NCBI RefSeq assembly: GCF_918698085.1
Contig: NZ_CAKKLP010000005.1
Coordinates: 248,001 to 312,000 of the forward strand
From: Chryseobacterium sp. Bi04
GTDB taxonomy: Bacteria; Bacteroidota; Bacteroidia; Flavobacteriales; Weeksellaceae
Reading direction: 5' to 3'
Length of the DNA stretch: 64,000 bases
Part shown: in pieces, positions 43,849 to 52,002 of the stretch
How the letters are laid out: every line of letters begins with the position of its first letter
Position numbering within the stretch: the stretch's first letter is position 1
Program-made: the position numbers and the translations under genes
The notes under the pieces: generated by a model
Databases searched by the model: none
The model's input: the letters and a program-made list of their open reading frames with translations, nothing else
What the model was told of the DNA's origin: nothing

Positions 43849-43856
43849 CAAATTTA
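43849..43856 (-). promoter_or_regulatory. -7 box of the T9SS-cargo/RHS operon
   Basis: Minus-strand TAAATTTG matches TAnnTTTG, 34 bases before the first ATG. A TTG-type element lies 15 bases further upstream, slightly too close. The rest of the 330-base gap to 44145 has AT-rich sequence and the promoter of the lactonase gene, and no further gene. Confidence 0.5.
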
Positions 43857-44088
43857 ACAATTTTTAACACACAAAATCATTTTGATGTGATTTAATATCA
43901 ATTTATCACCTGACGGTGTTTTTTTATTTTTATAATACAAAGATATAGTCTCAAAGCGACAGAACCTGTCATATTTTTTAGTTAATAAAGAAGAAACCAA
44001 ATAGTAGAAAATGCTTAATTACGAAATAAAACATTAGAGTTACACCCATTTTCATAAAGAAATATGCTGTCAAGCCAACCTAAATATG

Positions 44089-44096
44089 TAGATTTG
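44089..44096 (+). promoter_or_regulatory. -7 box of the lactonase gene
   Basis: TAGATTTG matches TAnnTTTG, 50 bases before the TTG start codon at 44146. No clear -33 element. Confidence 0.45.
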
Positions 44097-44145
44097 CAAT
44101 CTATCGGCGGTACTGCCTTAAATTATCTAAAAATTATTTATACCC

Positions 44146-45267
44146 TTGAAGAAGACCCTAAGCTTAGTCTTTATAATTTTAGCCTTTACAAAATTATATT
44201 CACAAAATACGTATGTGTTTTTCGGTTCGTTTAACCGTGATAAAACCGCTGAGGGAATTTATGTATATGAACTGGATACCATCAAGGGGAAATTATCAAA
44301 AGTAACCTCCGTTAAAGGTATTTTAAATCCGTCTTTTCTGACTTTATCTCCCAATGGAAAATATGTTTTTGCGTGTACGGAAAGCAAAACAAAAAATGCG
44401 GGCAGTGTAAGCAGTTTTGCATTTAATCCTTCAGATAAAAAGCTGACTTTTATAAACAGTCAGAAAAGCGGCGGCGAAAACCCGGTGTATGTAATGGCTC
44501 ACCAAAATGGAAAATGGTTAATTAATGGAAATTATACAGAAGGAAGTGTTTCTGTTTATCCGGTTTTAGAAAATGGAAGCATACAGCCGGGTGTTCAGAA
44601 TTTTCAATTTTTGGAAGGCAGTATCGATCCCGGAAGACAGGAACGTTCTCATATTCATTCTACTGTTTTTTCGCCAGATTTTGATTATGTTTTTCTTCCG
44701 GATCTGGGAGCGGATAAAATCAGAAGTTATCGATTTGAAAATGAAAAAAATGAGCCTTTAGTTCCTGCAGAGCCTCCTTTTACACAGGCTGTTTCAGGAA
44801 GCGGCCCAAGACATTTCACCTTCCATCCGAACGGAAAATATGCTTATTGTATTGAAGAAATGGGTGGTGCTGTAAGTGTATATTCGTACGCTCAGGGAAA
44901 ACTGACTCCTATTCAGAGAATAGATACTCATTCTGAAAAATTTAAAGAAGATTTTGAAAGTTCTGACGTTCATATTTCTCCTGACGGGCTTTATTTATAT
45001 GCTTCCAATCGTGGCGTTGAAAATAATATCGCCATATTTTCAATTCAAAATGACGGAAAACTAAAAACCGTAGGCTATCAGTCAACCAAAGGGAAACATC
45101 CAAGAGTATTTGCTATTGATGAAACTGGAAAATTCTTAATTGTGACGAATGCTCAAAGCGGAGATGCATTTGTATTCAGACGAAATGCAGAAACGGGACT
45201 GCTGAAAAAAGTAGGAAAAAGGGTAAAAATAAAGCAAGTATCTTCAGTCCAGATCAGGAAATATTAG
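44146..45267 (+). CDS. Secreted lactonase-family seven-bladed beta-propeller protein
   Basis: 373 residues with a signal peptide (KKTLSLVFIILAFTKLYSQ) and the 6-phosphogluconolactonase/YkgB-type propeller: repeated NPS(F)LTLSPNGKYVF, GSGPRHFTFHPNGKYAY, SDVHISPDGLYLYASNRG and HPRVFAIDETGKFL. The start codon is TTG; no in-frame ATG lies upstream and the signal peptide begins directly. Because it is exported, a role in cytosolic pentose-phosphate metabolism is unlikely; the natural lactone or other substrate is unknown. Confidence 0.87.
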   Translation: MKKTLSLVFIILAFTKLYSQNTYVFFGSFNRDKTAEGIYVYELDTIKGKLSKVTSVKGILNPSFLTLSPNGKYVFACTESKTKNAGSVSSFAFNPSDKKLTFINSQKSGGENPVYVMAHQNGKWLINGNYTEGSVSVYPVLENGSIQPGVQNFQFLEGSIDPGRQERSHIHSTVFSPDFDYVFLPDLGADKIRSYRFENEKNEPLVPAEPPFTQAVSGSGPRHFTFHPNGKYAYCIEEMGGAVSVYSYAQGKLTPIQRIDTHSEKFKEDFESSDVHISPDGLYLYASNRGVENNIAIFSIQNDGKLKTVGYQSTKGKHPRVFAIDETGKFLIVTNAQSGDAFVFRRNAETGLLKKVGKRVKIKQVSSVQIRKY

Positions 45268-45419
45268 TTAATCTTATCATTCGATGAACGATTTACCATT
45301 GGTTGAAAGGATGAAAACGTTTTTTTCCATATTATATAAAAATTATTATTTAAATTATAAATTCAGGGTAAGAATTCCGACCTTTGCCCGGTATTTAAAA
45401 TGCATAGAAACTCATACTC

Positions 45420-45665
45420 ATGGAACATGATTTAGAAATACCGGTAACCTATAAGGGCAAAGACCTTCTTTTTACCGGACGCCTTGCCACATTTACCTAT
45501 GGTTATAAACTTTATGTCAATATCAATGGTACCGATGTAGTCTTTGAGCGGGATGATGAGGGTAATTTACGGGCTATTGTTCCTGATAACGCTTCAAGCC
45601 CAGCCATAGAAAAAGGGCTCATTGAGGCTGTTATTGATGTTTTTAAAGAGCTACAGGTGTTATGA
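45420..45665 (+). CDS. Small conserved hypothetical protein
   Basis: 81 residues, no signal or membrane segment. The sequence alternates short strands (PVTYKGKDLLFTGRL, TYGYKLYVNINGTDVVFERDDEG) and ends in a helix (IEKGLIEAVIDVFKELQ). I know this pattern only as an uncharacterised Bacteroidetes protein. It is solitary, with 150 bases free upstream. Confidence 0.6.
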   Translation: MEHDLEIPVTYKGKDLLFTGRLATFTYGYKLYVNINGTDVVFERDDEGNLRAIVPDNASSPAIEKGLIEAVIDVFKELQVL

Positions 45666-45690
45666 TCTATTTTTAACCTTCTTTCTTTTT

Positions 45691-46445
45691 TTAATGTTCT
45701 TCTGATATTGCTCTCTCATCCTGAGACAGCCCTGAAAAATAAATTTGCAGGAAACTATGTTTCAAAAATTGTGGGTACTCCTGATAAACAGGTAGAAAAA
45801 ATAACTTATAAAATATACTTCTGTCAAACCAGTCTTTCTTCAGATTAATATCAGCATACATCTCATCCATTTTTTCAAATATCTGATCTGTTGTTTCAGA
45901 CTGATAATAGTCTTTCAGTTTTAGACTTTCAGTTTTCCAGCGTTTTACTATTTCTTCATGATTGATAATGTTGGTAAGCCCTCCATTTTTCTTTAGCGAA
46001 ATCTGTAACGGATACAAAATTTGCTCTGCTTTTTCAAGCAGCTGCTCTATTATTTTATCAATTCCCTGATTGTTTACATATGTTTTTTCCTTGGTGAGTT
46101 CAATTTGGAATGCAGTCCTGTTTACTTTTATTTTGTAGTGAATCTGCAGATCTTTAGGTAAAAACCTGATGATCACTCCATAAATCTTATCACCGGAAAT
46201 GGAAGGAATTTCCAATACTGCACTTTTCAGTAATTTCCTGTCCCTGGTTTCGAACTTATCAGAAGGAATATAAATATACTCCACTTTGGTAGTGACAAGG
46301 TCAATAACTCCTGAAGACTGCAATATTGATTATGAAAACCTACCAATTCTTCCGGAGTGAGCTCATACTCTCCGGAAAGTTTTTTAAGGTTCAGAATCCC
46401 TTCTACCTTTACCTTTGTATATTCTTGTTTTGCTACACCTTTCAT
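45691..46445 (-). pseudogene. Frameshifted hypothetical gene with a LysM-like N-terminus
   Basis: Two overlapping minus-strand frames form one logical protein. The first (from 46445) reads MKGVAKQEYTKVKVEG.. LSGEYELTPEELVGFHNQYC; the second (from ~46323 to 45691) reads QSSGVIDLVTTKVEYIYIP and continues for ~200 residues of soluble sequence. Joined, the N-terminus resembles a LysM-type module (helix, FHN..C, then YIYIP). One base appears to be lost near 46315-46330. The C-terminal ~200 residues match nothing that I recognise. A sequencing error is the alternative to real decay. Confidence 0.55.
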
Positions 46446-46570
46446 TCCTGTTATTCTACTGATTTTCTATTCATTTTCAGTTGCTGTATCTTCCTTTCGT
46501 TATATTAGTTGATCAGCTATTCTCTTAGTATTATTTAGAGGAAATTTTCGTCATTAGTCTGATTGATATT

Positions 46571-47179
46571 TTAGTACTGTTCTAAATCGGAGAAGCTTAA
46601 ATCCTGGATTTTTGGCAATGCATTTACTTTTATCAGTTTTTTCTTCTTGTTTAGGATTTCATCTGACCCTAATTCTTGTTCAAATTCAATTTTCGTTTTT
46701 GCTATTAAGTCAATTTTTGTTTCAAAAGTTCTGTTTTTTCCATCCCAGTATACCCGTGATATGTTAACCAGCTCAAAATTATTTTGCTTCAGCCTGAATT
46801 CATAGCTACTTTTTCGATCTTTAATGTCGGTAAGCATTTTCAATTTACCTTCTTCAATAAAAAAATCCGGAATTACATTACCATTATGCTCTCCATTCTT
46901 ATTAACCGGATATTGGCTTTCAATGATTTTTGTAGAAGAAACTACTAATTGAAGTTTCTTATCAGGTTGGGAGAGGAATATTTGTAATCTTAATGGTCTG
47001 GTCTCATCCTTTATATCCATTTCCACCATGATCCTGTCATTCTTTTTATCATAATTCAAATCACCCTCTTCTTTTTGTATCAGAGATGTGTAATTATCTT
47101 TATTAATCGTTTTTTGTGAAAACAAATTAGTATTTGCTGTAAGGAATAATAAGATGGTATATGCTGCTATTTTTTTCAT
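46571..47179 (-). CDS. Secreted hypothetical protein
   Basis: 202 residues with a signal peptide (MKKIAAYTILLFLTANTNLFSQ). The mature part alternates charged strands (DLNYDKKNDRIMVEMDI, YEFRLKQNNFELVNISRVYW) and ends in a hydrophilic tail. A type found in Bacteroidetes next to effector-like genes, but I cannot name a family. Its neighbours are a frameshifted gene and two membrane proteins on the same strand. Confidence 0.6.
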   Translation of the reverse strand: MKKIAAYTILLFLTANTNLFSQKTINKDNYTSLIQKEEGDLNYDKKNDRIMVEMDIKDETRPLRLQIFLSQPDKKLQLVVSSTKIIESQYPVNKNGEHNGNVIPDFFIEEGKLKMLTDIKDRKSSYEFRLKQNNFELVNISRVYWDGKNRTFETKIDLIAKTKIEFEQELGSDEILNKKKKLIKVNALPKIQDLSFSDLEQY

Positions 47180-47323
47180 AATTCATTTATAAGTATACCG
47201 AATGTATTCAAAAGAGACAGGATAATTTACCTGTTCAACCCCTAATCATTTTTTTACGGCCTCAAGGTTCAGAAGCAAGCAGATACTATCTATATTTATC
47301 AATTCCAATAGTGATGTAGCAAA

Positions 47324-47548
47324 TCAAAGTAAAAACAATAATAACAACAGATACAGATATAGACACCCACCACAAAATATGTTTTTATCTGCTTTGAAAT
47401 AAAAGAAATATGATAATACCAACATTATAATATTAATAAATGTTGCAGGAATCTCACTATTCTCATATTGATAAGTATAATACAGATGTCCTAAACTTAT
47501 TAGCTGTATTAAAATAATGATGCCGGGAAATATTTTCCATTTATTCAT
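47324..47548 (-). CDS. Small hypothetical membrane protein
   Basis: 74 residues, very hydrophobic: one segment at ~7-28, a second at ~36-52 and a third at ~58-74 with a run of Leu. No family recognised. It is AT-rich and follows a degraded region (47549-47735), so it may itself be a remnant. Confidence 0.35.
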   Translation of the reverse strand: MNKWKIFPGIIILIQLISLGHLYYTYQYENSEIPATFINIIMLVLSYFFYFKADKNIFCGGCLYLYLLLLLFLL

Positions 47549-47735
47549 GCCTTATATTAGGCTATTATTTCTCCCCATCTGGGTTCTAGTCTTCCGTCTT
47601 TACATTCAGTTCCGGTATATTAATTTCCAAAGTTGTTATCTCAGGTCCTTTTATCTATTTTTCAGTATCTTATAACCTGTACTTCCGATACTATAAAAAT
47701 ATTTTTTATCATTTCTGATATAATAACATTTTTAA

Positions 47736-48125
47736 TTAAAACCAACCTAAAGAAAAACTAGAATAAATTACCTGGCAGGCAATTTTTTCAAAATATATTT
47801 CTGTAATTAAAAAATAGGGTACTAGCAATAAAATTATTATAAATGAAATGACATAAATTATTATTTTAAACCATTTATTAACTGCCTTTTTAATAAAAAA
47901 AATAGCACAAAAAATAATAATAAAAAATAATAAAAAATCACATATCAATCTTAACAAATCTACTTTATAGCTTAAAGAAGTAAAACCTCTTACCGACCAA
48001 ACAAGAAAATGACCAATGCCTTGCTGAGTTTCTTCCATACAATTGATATTATACTTTAAAATTGAAATGGTAAAAAGTATAATTGAAATGGAAAATGAAA
48101 AGAATAATTTATTTAATAATTTCAT
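47736..48125 (-). CDS. Hypothetical membrane protein
   Basis: 129 residues with three predicted membrane segments (about 8-25, 62-82 and 88-110). No motif recognised. It starts one base before the end of the broken phosphodiester glycosidase gene upstream, so it was probably in one operon with it and could be an immunity or accessory membrane protein; this is a guess from position. Confidence 0.45.
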   Translation of the reverse strand: MKLLNKLFFSFSISIILFTISILKYNINCMEETQQGIGHFLVWSVRGFTSLSYKVDLLRLICDFLLFFIIIFCAIFFIKKAVNKWFKIIIYVISFIIILLLVPYFLITEIYFEKIACQVIYSSFSLGWF

Positions 48126-48126
48126 T

Positions 48127-48772
48127 TTAATAATATTTTACTAATGCAATACCTGAAGTACAAAGTTCGTTTTTATCTTGCCCCATATTAATTGTAAATT
48201 TTCCGTTTTCAAAAAGCATTGCAGAATCACTGCCATCAAAAAAAGCAGCATATTTACAACCTAATTTTTTGAAATAATCTCTCATACCATCCAATGATGG
48301 ACCATTTATTCCATCCTCCTGTACAGTTATAATAATTTTTGTAGAAGAAACTGCAAGACAAGTTTTTTCCTTTTGTATAACCAGATTCTTTGTCAGATTG
48401 GGCAAACTGGGCAAACTTCAAAGAACTTCTTTGTAATAATGATGCTTTGAAAGAAGCAGGAGGCTCACCTGTTAATGGAGCATTTTTTGGAGTTCCTTTT
48501 TTATAGATATTAGTAGATCCAAACCCCAAATCATTGATAATCATTGGTCCAATATCTCCAAATGCTGTCATAGATTTACCATTCTGAGGTGGGTCTCCAA
48601 GTCCCATTTTAATAGCTTTAGACATATCATTTTCTTTTAAAAGGGTATCCCAGTTATATGAAATATAGTATCCATTTTTTGAAGAATTTCCGGAAACTAT
48701 TAATTTTTTTTTTTGTTTACATCTTCCGGTTAAAACCGGAATTAAAAAGCCGCTTTCAAGCAACAAAAACAA
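48127..48772 (-). pseudogene. Frameshifted phosphodiester glycosidase (NAGPA-domain) gene
   Basis: Two minus-strand frames together make a NAGPA-like protein (PF09992 type). The first (48772 to ~48400) has GDIGPMIINDLGFGSTNIYK; the second (~48414 to 48127) has KTCLAVSSTKIIITVQEDG, GMRDYFKKLGCKYAAFFDGS and DSAML, which matches the family pattern around the DGG.S motif. The change of frame lies near 48390-48410. The N-terminus beyond KLIVSGNSSKNGYY is unclear. Family members hydrolyse N-acetylglucosamine phosphodiesters; this copy is probably inactive. Confidence 0.65.
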
Positions 48773-49201
48773 CTCTTTCGGCTTTGGATAGTGTTGTTCT
48801 TCCGTACCTTCAATACAACATAAAGTCAGAAAAGAATTAATTTAATTAATCCGTCTAATACTCCTATTTATCAATAGGTTATTTTTCATAAACTATTATC
48901 TTTTGAGTCTTCATAAAGCTAATATATCACCATAAAAAATCACGGCAAAATGAAATAGTACTTATTTAAAAAATTGTAGTAGTTCTACGATTCTTACCCA
49001 TGATTCAAAATGTCTACATTATATTCAAAAAAAGGAGACCATCCGGGCCTCCATCCTATTAATAATGCTTTTCTACTGCATTAATTAAGCTCTATAAACA
49101 ATTTTATCAGGTCTTTGCCCCCTTCCAATTTTTCTAACCAGTCCACATTTATAGTTGACTTTATATTTAATAAATAATTAACATAACACAATGGTTATCT
49201 A
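48773..49201. other. Intergenic stretch of 430 bases, very AT-rich
   Basis: It contains the probable lost 5' end of the phosphodiester glycosidase gene (48773-48840), no convincing ORF, and the terminator at 49027-49052 serving the araC-type gene on its right. Confidence 0.6.
49027..49052 (-). terminator. Terminator of the AraC-type gene at 49202
   Basis: Minus-strand stem GGAGGCC / GGTCTCC (one G-U pair) with loop CGGAT followed by seven U. It lies 150 bases after the stop codon, so the transcript has a long 3' end. Confidence 0.65.
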
Positions 49202-50050
49202 TCATTTATAATTTTTTCTGAATGCTCCCGGCGTAAGCCCTCTGTACTTTTTAAAAAGCTTTGAAAGATGGCTTTCATCGCTGAACTGAAGTTCATAGGC
49301 AATTTCACTTAAGCGTATACTGCTGTATTTTAAATAGGTTTCTACAAGCTTAAGTCTGTAGTCCAGCAGATAATCCTGGTAGGAGATCCCAGTCTGTTGT
49401 TTAAAATATTCCCCGAAATAGTTTCCTGAAATCCCAAAATGATCTGCAATAGTCTGAATACCTGTCTTTTCTCTATCCTTTATATTTTGCTGAATATAGG
49501 TGATGATTTTCATGATGGAAAAAGCTTTCCTGTTTTCCTGAAGATCTGAAGTCTCACTCTGAATGATATTGCGGGCAATAAGGTTGAGCAGAATTGAAAT
49601 GCAGTTACGGATAATCAGATAATCATCTGTTTTATTTTTGAATTCACTGGCGATTTGAAGAATAATCGTTTCGGCAAAATGTTCATCATTTTTGTTACGG
49701 AAAACACATCCGGCTCTCGCATGGTAATTATTGCTGACATACTGGAGTTTATATAAATTTTCACAACTTTCGATACGGTCTGCTTCAAGGCGTATCTTAT
49801 CAATAAATTCAATGGGACACTGGATAACAATAAGCTCTGCATCGCTACTTGTAAAATGGTAAAGTTCCTGTTGGGGAATGATGAAAAGTTTACCTGCAGA
49901 AAAACGGATACTGCGTTCATCATAGGCTAGATCCCCTTCGCCTTTTACAACATAAGCAAATGAAAGAAAGTCTTTTGTTTTGAAAGGAAGCTCCTCGCCT
50001 TTCAAACATATTTCTTTTACGTCTATTCCTTCAAGATGTAAGCTTTTCAT
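49202..50050 (-). CDS. AraC family transcriptional regulator
   Basis: 282 residues: N-terminal cupin-like sensing domain (~1-150) and a C-terminal double HTH (~180-282) with IADHFGISGNYFGEYFKQQTG and LSEIAYELQFSDESHLSKLFKKYRGLTPGAFR. It is divergent from the MFS transporter at 50125, with both promoters in the 74-base gap, so it probably controls that exporter. The ligand is unknown. Confidence 0.9.
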   Translation of the reverse strand: MKSLHLEGIDVKEICLKGEELPFKTKDFLSFAYVVKGEGDLAYDERSIRFSAGKLFIIPQQELYHFTSSDAELIVIQCPIEFIDKIRLEADRIESCENLYKLQYVSNNYHARAGCVFRNKNDEHFAETIILQIASEFKNKTDDYLIIRNCISILLNLIARNIIQSETSDLQENRKAFSIMKIITYIQQNIKDREKTGIQTIADHFGISGNYFGEYFKQQTGISYQDYLLDYRLKLVETYLKYSSIRLSEIAYELQFSDESHLSKLFKKYRGLTPGAFRKNYK

Positions 50051-50071
50051 TCTTTGAACTTAATTTTCCTC

Positions 50072-50079
50072 CAAAAGTA
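50072..50079 (-). promoter_or_regulatory. -7 box of the AraC-type gene
   Basis: Minus-strand TACTTTTG matches TAnnTTTG, 21 bases before the ATG at 50050. It lies back-to-back with the MFS promoter, so one regulator bound between them could affect both genes. Confidence 0.5.
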
Positions 50080-50104
50080 CAATTTTACCATTACATTAAG
50101 AGGT

Positions 50105-50112
50105 TAATTTTG
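50105..50112 (+). promoter_or_regulatory. -7 box of the MFS transporter gene
   Basis: TAATTTTG matches TAnnTTTG. Transcription would start about six bases before the ATG at 50125, an almost leaderless mRNA. It overlaps and so excludes the TTG at 50110 as a start. Confidence 0.5.
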
Positions 50113-50124
50113 CATAAAAAAAAT

Positions 50125-51507
50125 ATGAGTATCTATTCCAAACAGTGGCAGGCATTAAATTTTCTGATAGCAGGAGCATTTCTTTCGCCATTGGATTATT
50201 TTATTGTGAATATGGCATTACCTTCCATAAAAGAGGCGTTCAAAGCCAGCGACCATCAGTTGCAGATGGTAGTAGCTATTTATGGGCTTACTTATGCCGC
50301 ACTGGTTGTTGTGGGCGGAAAATTAGGGGATATTTACGGCCGGAAAAAGATTTTTGTCCTGGGTTTGTATACCTTCCTGTTTTCTTCTCTTGCCTGTGCA
50401 TTCTCACCCACCATCACCTTATTGATCTTTGCCAGATTATTCCAGGGTGTTGGAGCTTCTTTATTAGCGCCACAGGTTTTAGCTTCCATAAAAACATTAT
50501 TTGATAGCCGGGAGCAGCCTAAGGCAGTAAGTCTTTTCAGCTCTGTCTTCGGATTGGCTTCCGTGATCGGACAATTGCTTGGGGGTATACTGCTGAGTAT
50601 GCATTGGGGAGATTTCTCCTGGGAGCTTGTATTCCTTGTGAATGTTCCGGTTACCATCATCTGCATAGCCGGCATACATTTTACAATGGACAATAATCAT
50701 AGCACAGACCAGATGGGTATTGACTATAAAGGTTCTCTGATATTAATCTTTGCTTTATTAATGCTTATCTGTCCATTAATCTTCGGGCAAAAATTTCAAT
50801 GGGCATGGTGGATATTCGGGATTATATGTACAGGAATACTTTCATTAACATTATTCTTAAAATATGAAATAGCCTTACAGCAAAAAGGACGTCCGGTACT
50901 TATAGACCCTATATTATTGCAGCATAAGCCATTTGCGTTAAGTTTTTTAATTATATTCTTCTACAACTTTACCGCCGGTTTATTTATCTGCTATCCTTAT
51001 TATCTTCAGCAGTTTTTACATCAAAGCTCTATGCAGACCGGGCTTGCCATTGTTCCCTATGGAATTGCTTTTTTCCTGGGGCCCTTAATTTCGGCAAGAG
51101 TAAAGCTAGAAACTCACAAAATGATTTATATAGGGTTAGGGTTACTGATGGGAGGTTTTGTTCTCAGTGCCACCACCTTTTATGTTCAGCAAAAACCTTC
51201 TTATATAACAAATATCACCTTGTTTTTAGCAGGATTGGGACATGGGACGATTATGCCTGTTATGATGAGGACTGCCATTTCCCTTACTTCCAAAGATAAA
51301 GCAGGACAGGCATCCGGGCTCATCAGTATCGGAATCCAGATAGGCAGTGTAACCGGAGGAGCTGTTATTGGCACTTTATTTTTTAATCTGACAGACTTGC
51401 TGGGATTTCCCACAGCTTTTGCAGCAGCCATTGCTATGATTGGTATCTTTCAGGTAACCGGAATACTCATTACTGTCAGATTAAAAAAGTATATTCAACG
51501 GTCTTAA
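50125..51507 (+). CDS. MFS transporter, DHA2-like (14 membrane segments)
   Basis: 460 residues. Membrane segments cover the whole protein; the count and length fit the 14-segment drug:H+ antiporter group. Motif A is GGKLGDIYGRKK (after segment 2) and motif C-like PVTIICIAG follows segment 5. This group exports drugs or toxic metabolites. It is divergent from an AraC regulator and followed 44 bases later by an NTF2-like protein. Confidence 0.87.
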   Translation: MSIYSKQWQALNFLIAGAFLSPLDYFIVNMALPSIKEAFKASDHQLQMVVAIYGLTYAALVVVGGKLGDIYGRKKIFVLGLYTFLFSSLACAFSPTITLLIFARLFQGVGASLLAPQVLASIKTLFDSREQPKAVSLFSSVFGLASVIGQLLGGILLSMHWGDFSWELVFLVNVPVTIICIAGIHFTMDNNHSTDQMGIDYKGSLILIFALLMLICPLIFGQKFQWAWWIFGIICTGILSLTLFLKYEIALQQKGRPVLIDPILLQHKPFALSFLIIFFYNFTAGLFICYPYYLQQFLHQSSMQTGLAIVPYGIAFFLGPLISARVKLETHKMIYIGLGLLMGGFVLSATTFYVQQKPSYITNITLFLAGLGHGTIMPVMMRTAISLTSKDKAGQASGLISIGIQIGSVTGGAVIGTLFFNLTDLLGFPTAFAAAIAMIGIFQVTGILITVRLKKYIQRS

Positions 51508-51551
51508 AGAGATCAACACATTTTCGAAATAAATAATATAAACTTACCTCT

Positions 51552-51944
51552 ATGAGCATTACAGAAAAAATAAGTAAAGAAATTCAGGGCTTTCATGATG
51601 ATATTGAAAAATGGTTTCAGGGAAAATCAGAAGATCAGGAAGTGCTTTATAGGCAATTGCTTTCCGGATTTTCTCCGGATTTTAAAATGATTAACGGCAA
51701 TAATGATATGGTTACCTTAGCCATGCTTTCCGACTGGCTTCCCACGGTATATGGCAAATTCCAGGATCGTCATGTGACGGTGGAAAATATAGAAATCCAA
51801 CATTCGGAAAGTCACGGACTGGCTACCTATACCGAAATTCAGGTAACGGGAGAAACTCCTACAAAGCGGAAATCGTCTGCTGTTTTTCTCATTGGTGAGG
51901 AAAAAGCATTATGGCTTCATCTGGTAGAAAAATGGATATCCTAA
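51552..51944 (+). CDS. SnoaL/DUF4440-like (NTF2-fold) protein
   Basis: 130 residues, no signal. Helical N-terminus (ISKEIQGFHDDIEKWFQG), then strands with FSPDFKMING, VTVENIEIQHSESHGLATYTEIQV and a final Trp-rich strand (ALWLHLVEKW), typical of small NTF2-like folds. No catalytic residue pattern is clear. It is probably co-transcribed with the MFS gene. Confidence 0.65.
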   Translation: MSITEKISKEIQGFHDDIEKWFQGKSEDQEVLYRQLLSGFSPDFKMINGNNDMVTLAMLSDWLPTVYGKFQDRHVTVENIEIQHSESHGLATYTEIQVTGETPTKRKSSAVFLIGEEKALWLHLVEKWIS

Positions 51945-51956
51945 GCTTACAATATC

Positions 51957-51980
51957 AAAAGCTACCTCCGGGTAGCTTTT
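51957..51980. terminator. Bidirectional terminator between convergent genes
   Basis: A 10-bp perfect stem AAAAGCTACC / GGTAGCTTTT with loop TCCG has A residues on the left and T on the right. It lies between the NTF2-like gene and the convergent MFS gene ending at 52003, so it can serve both. Confidence 0.85.
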
Positions 51981-52002
51981 GATTCAGATAGAGATTCTCT
52001 CA

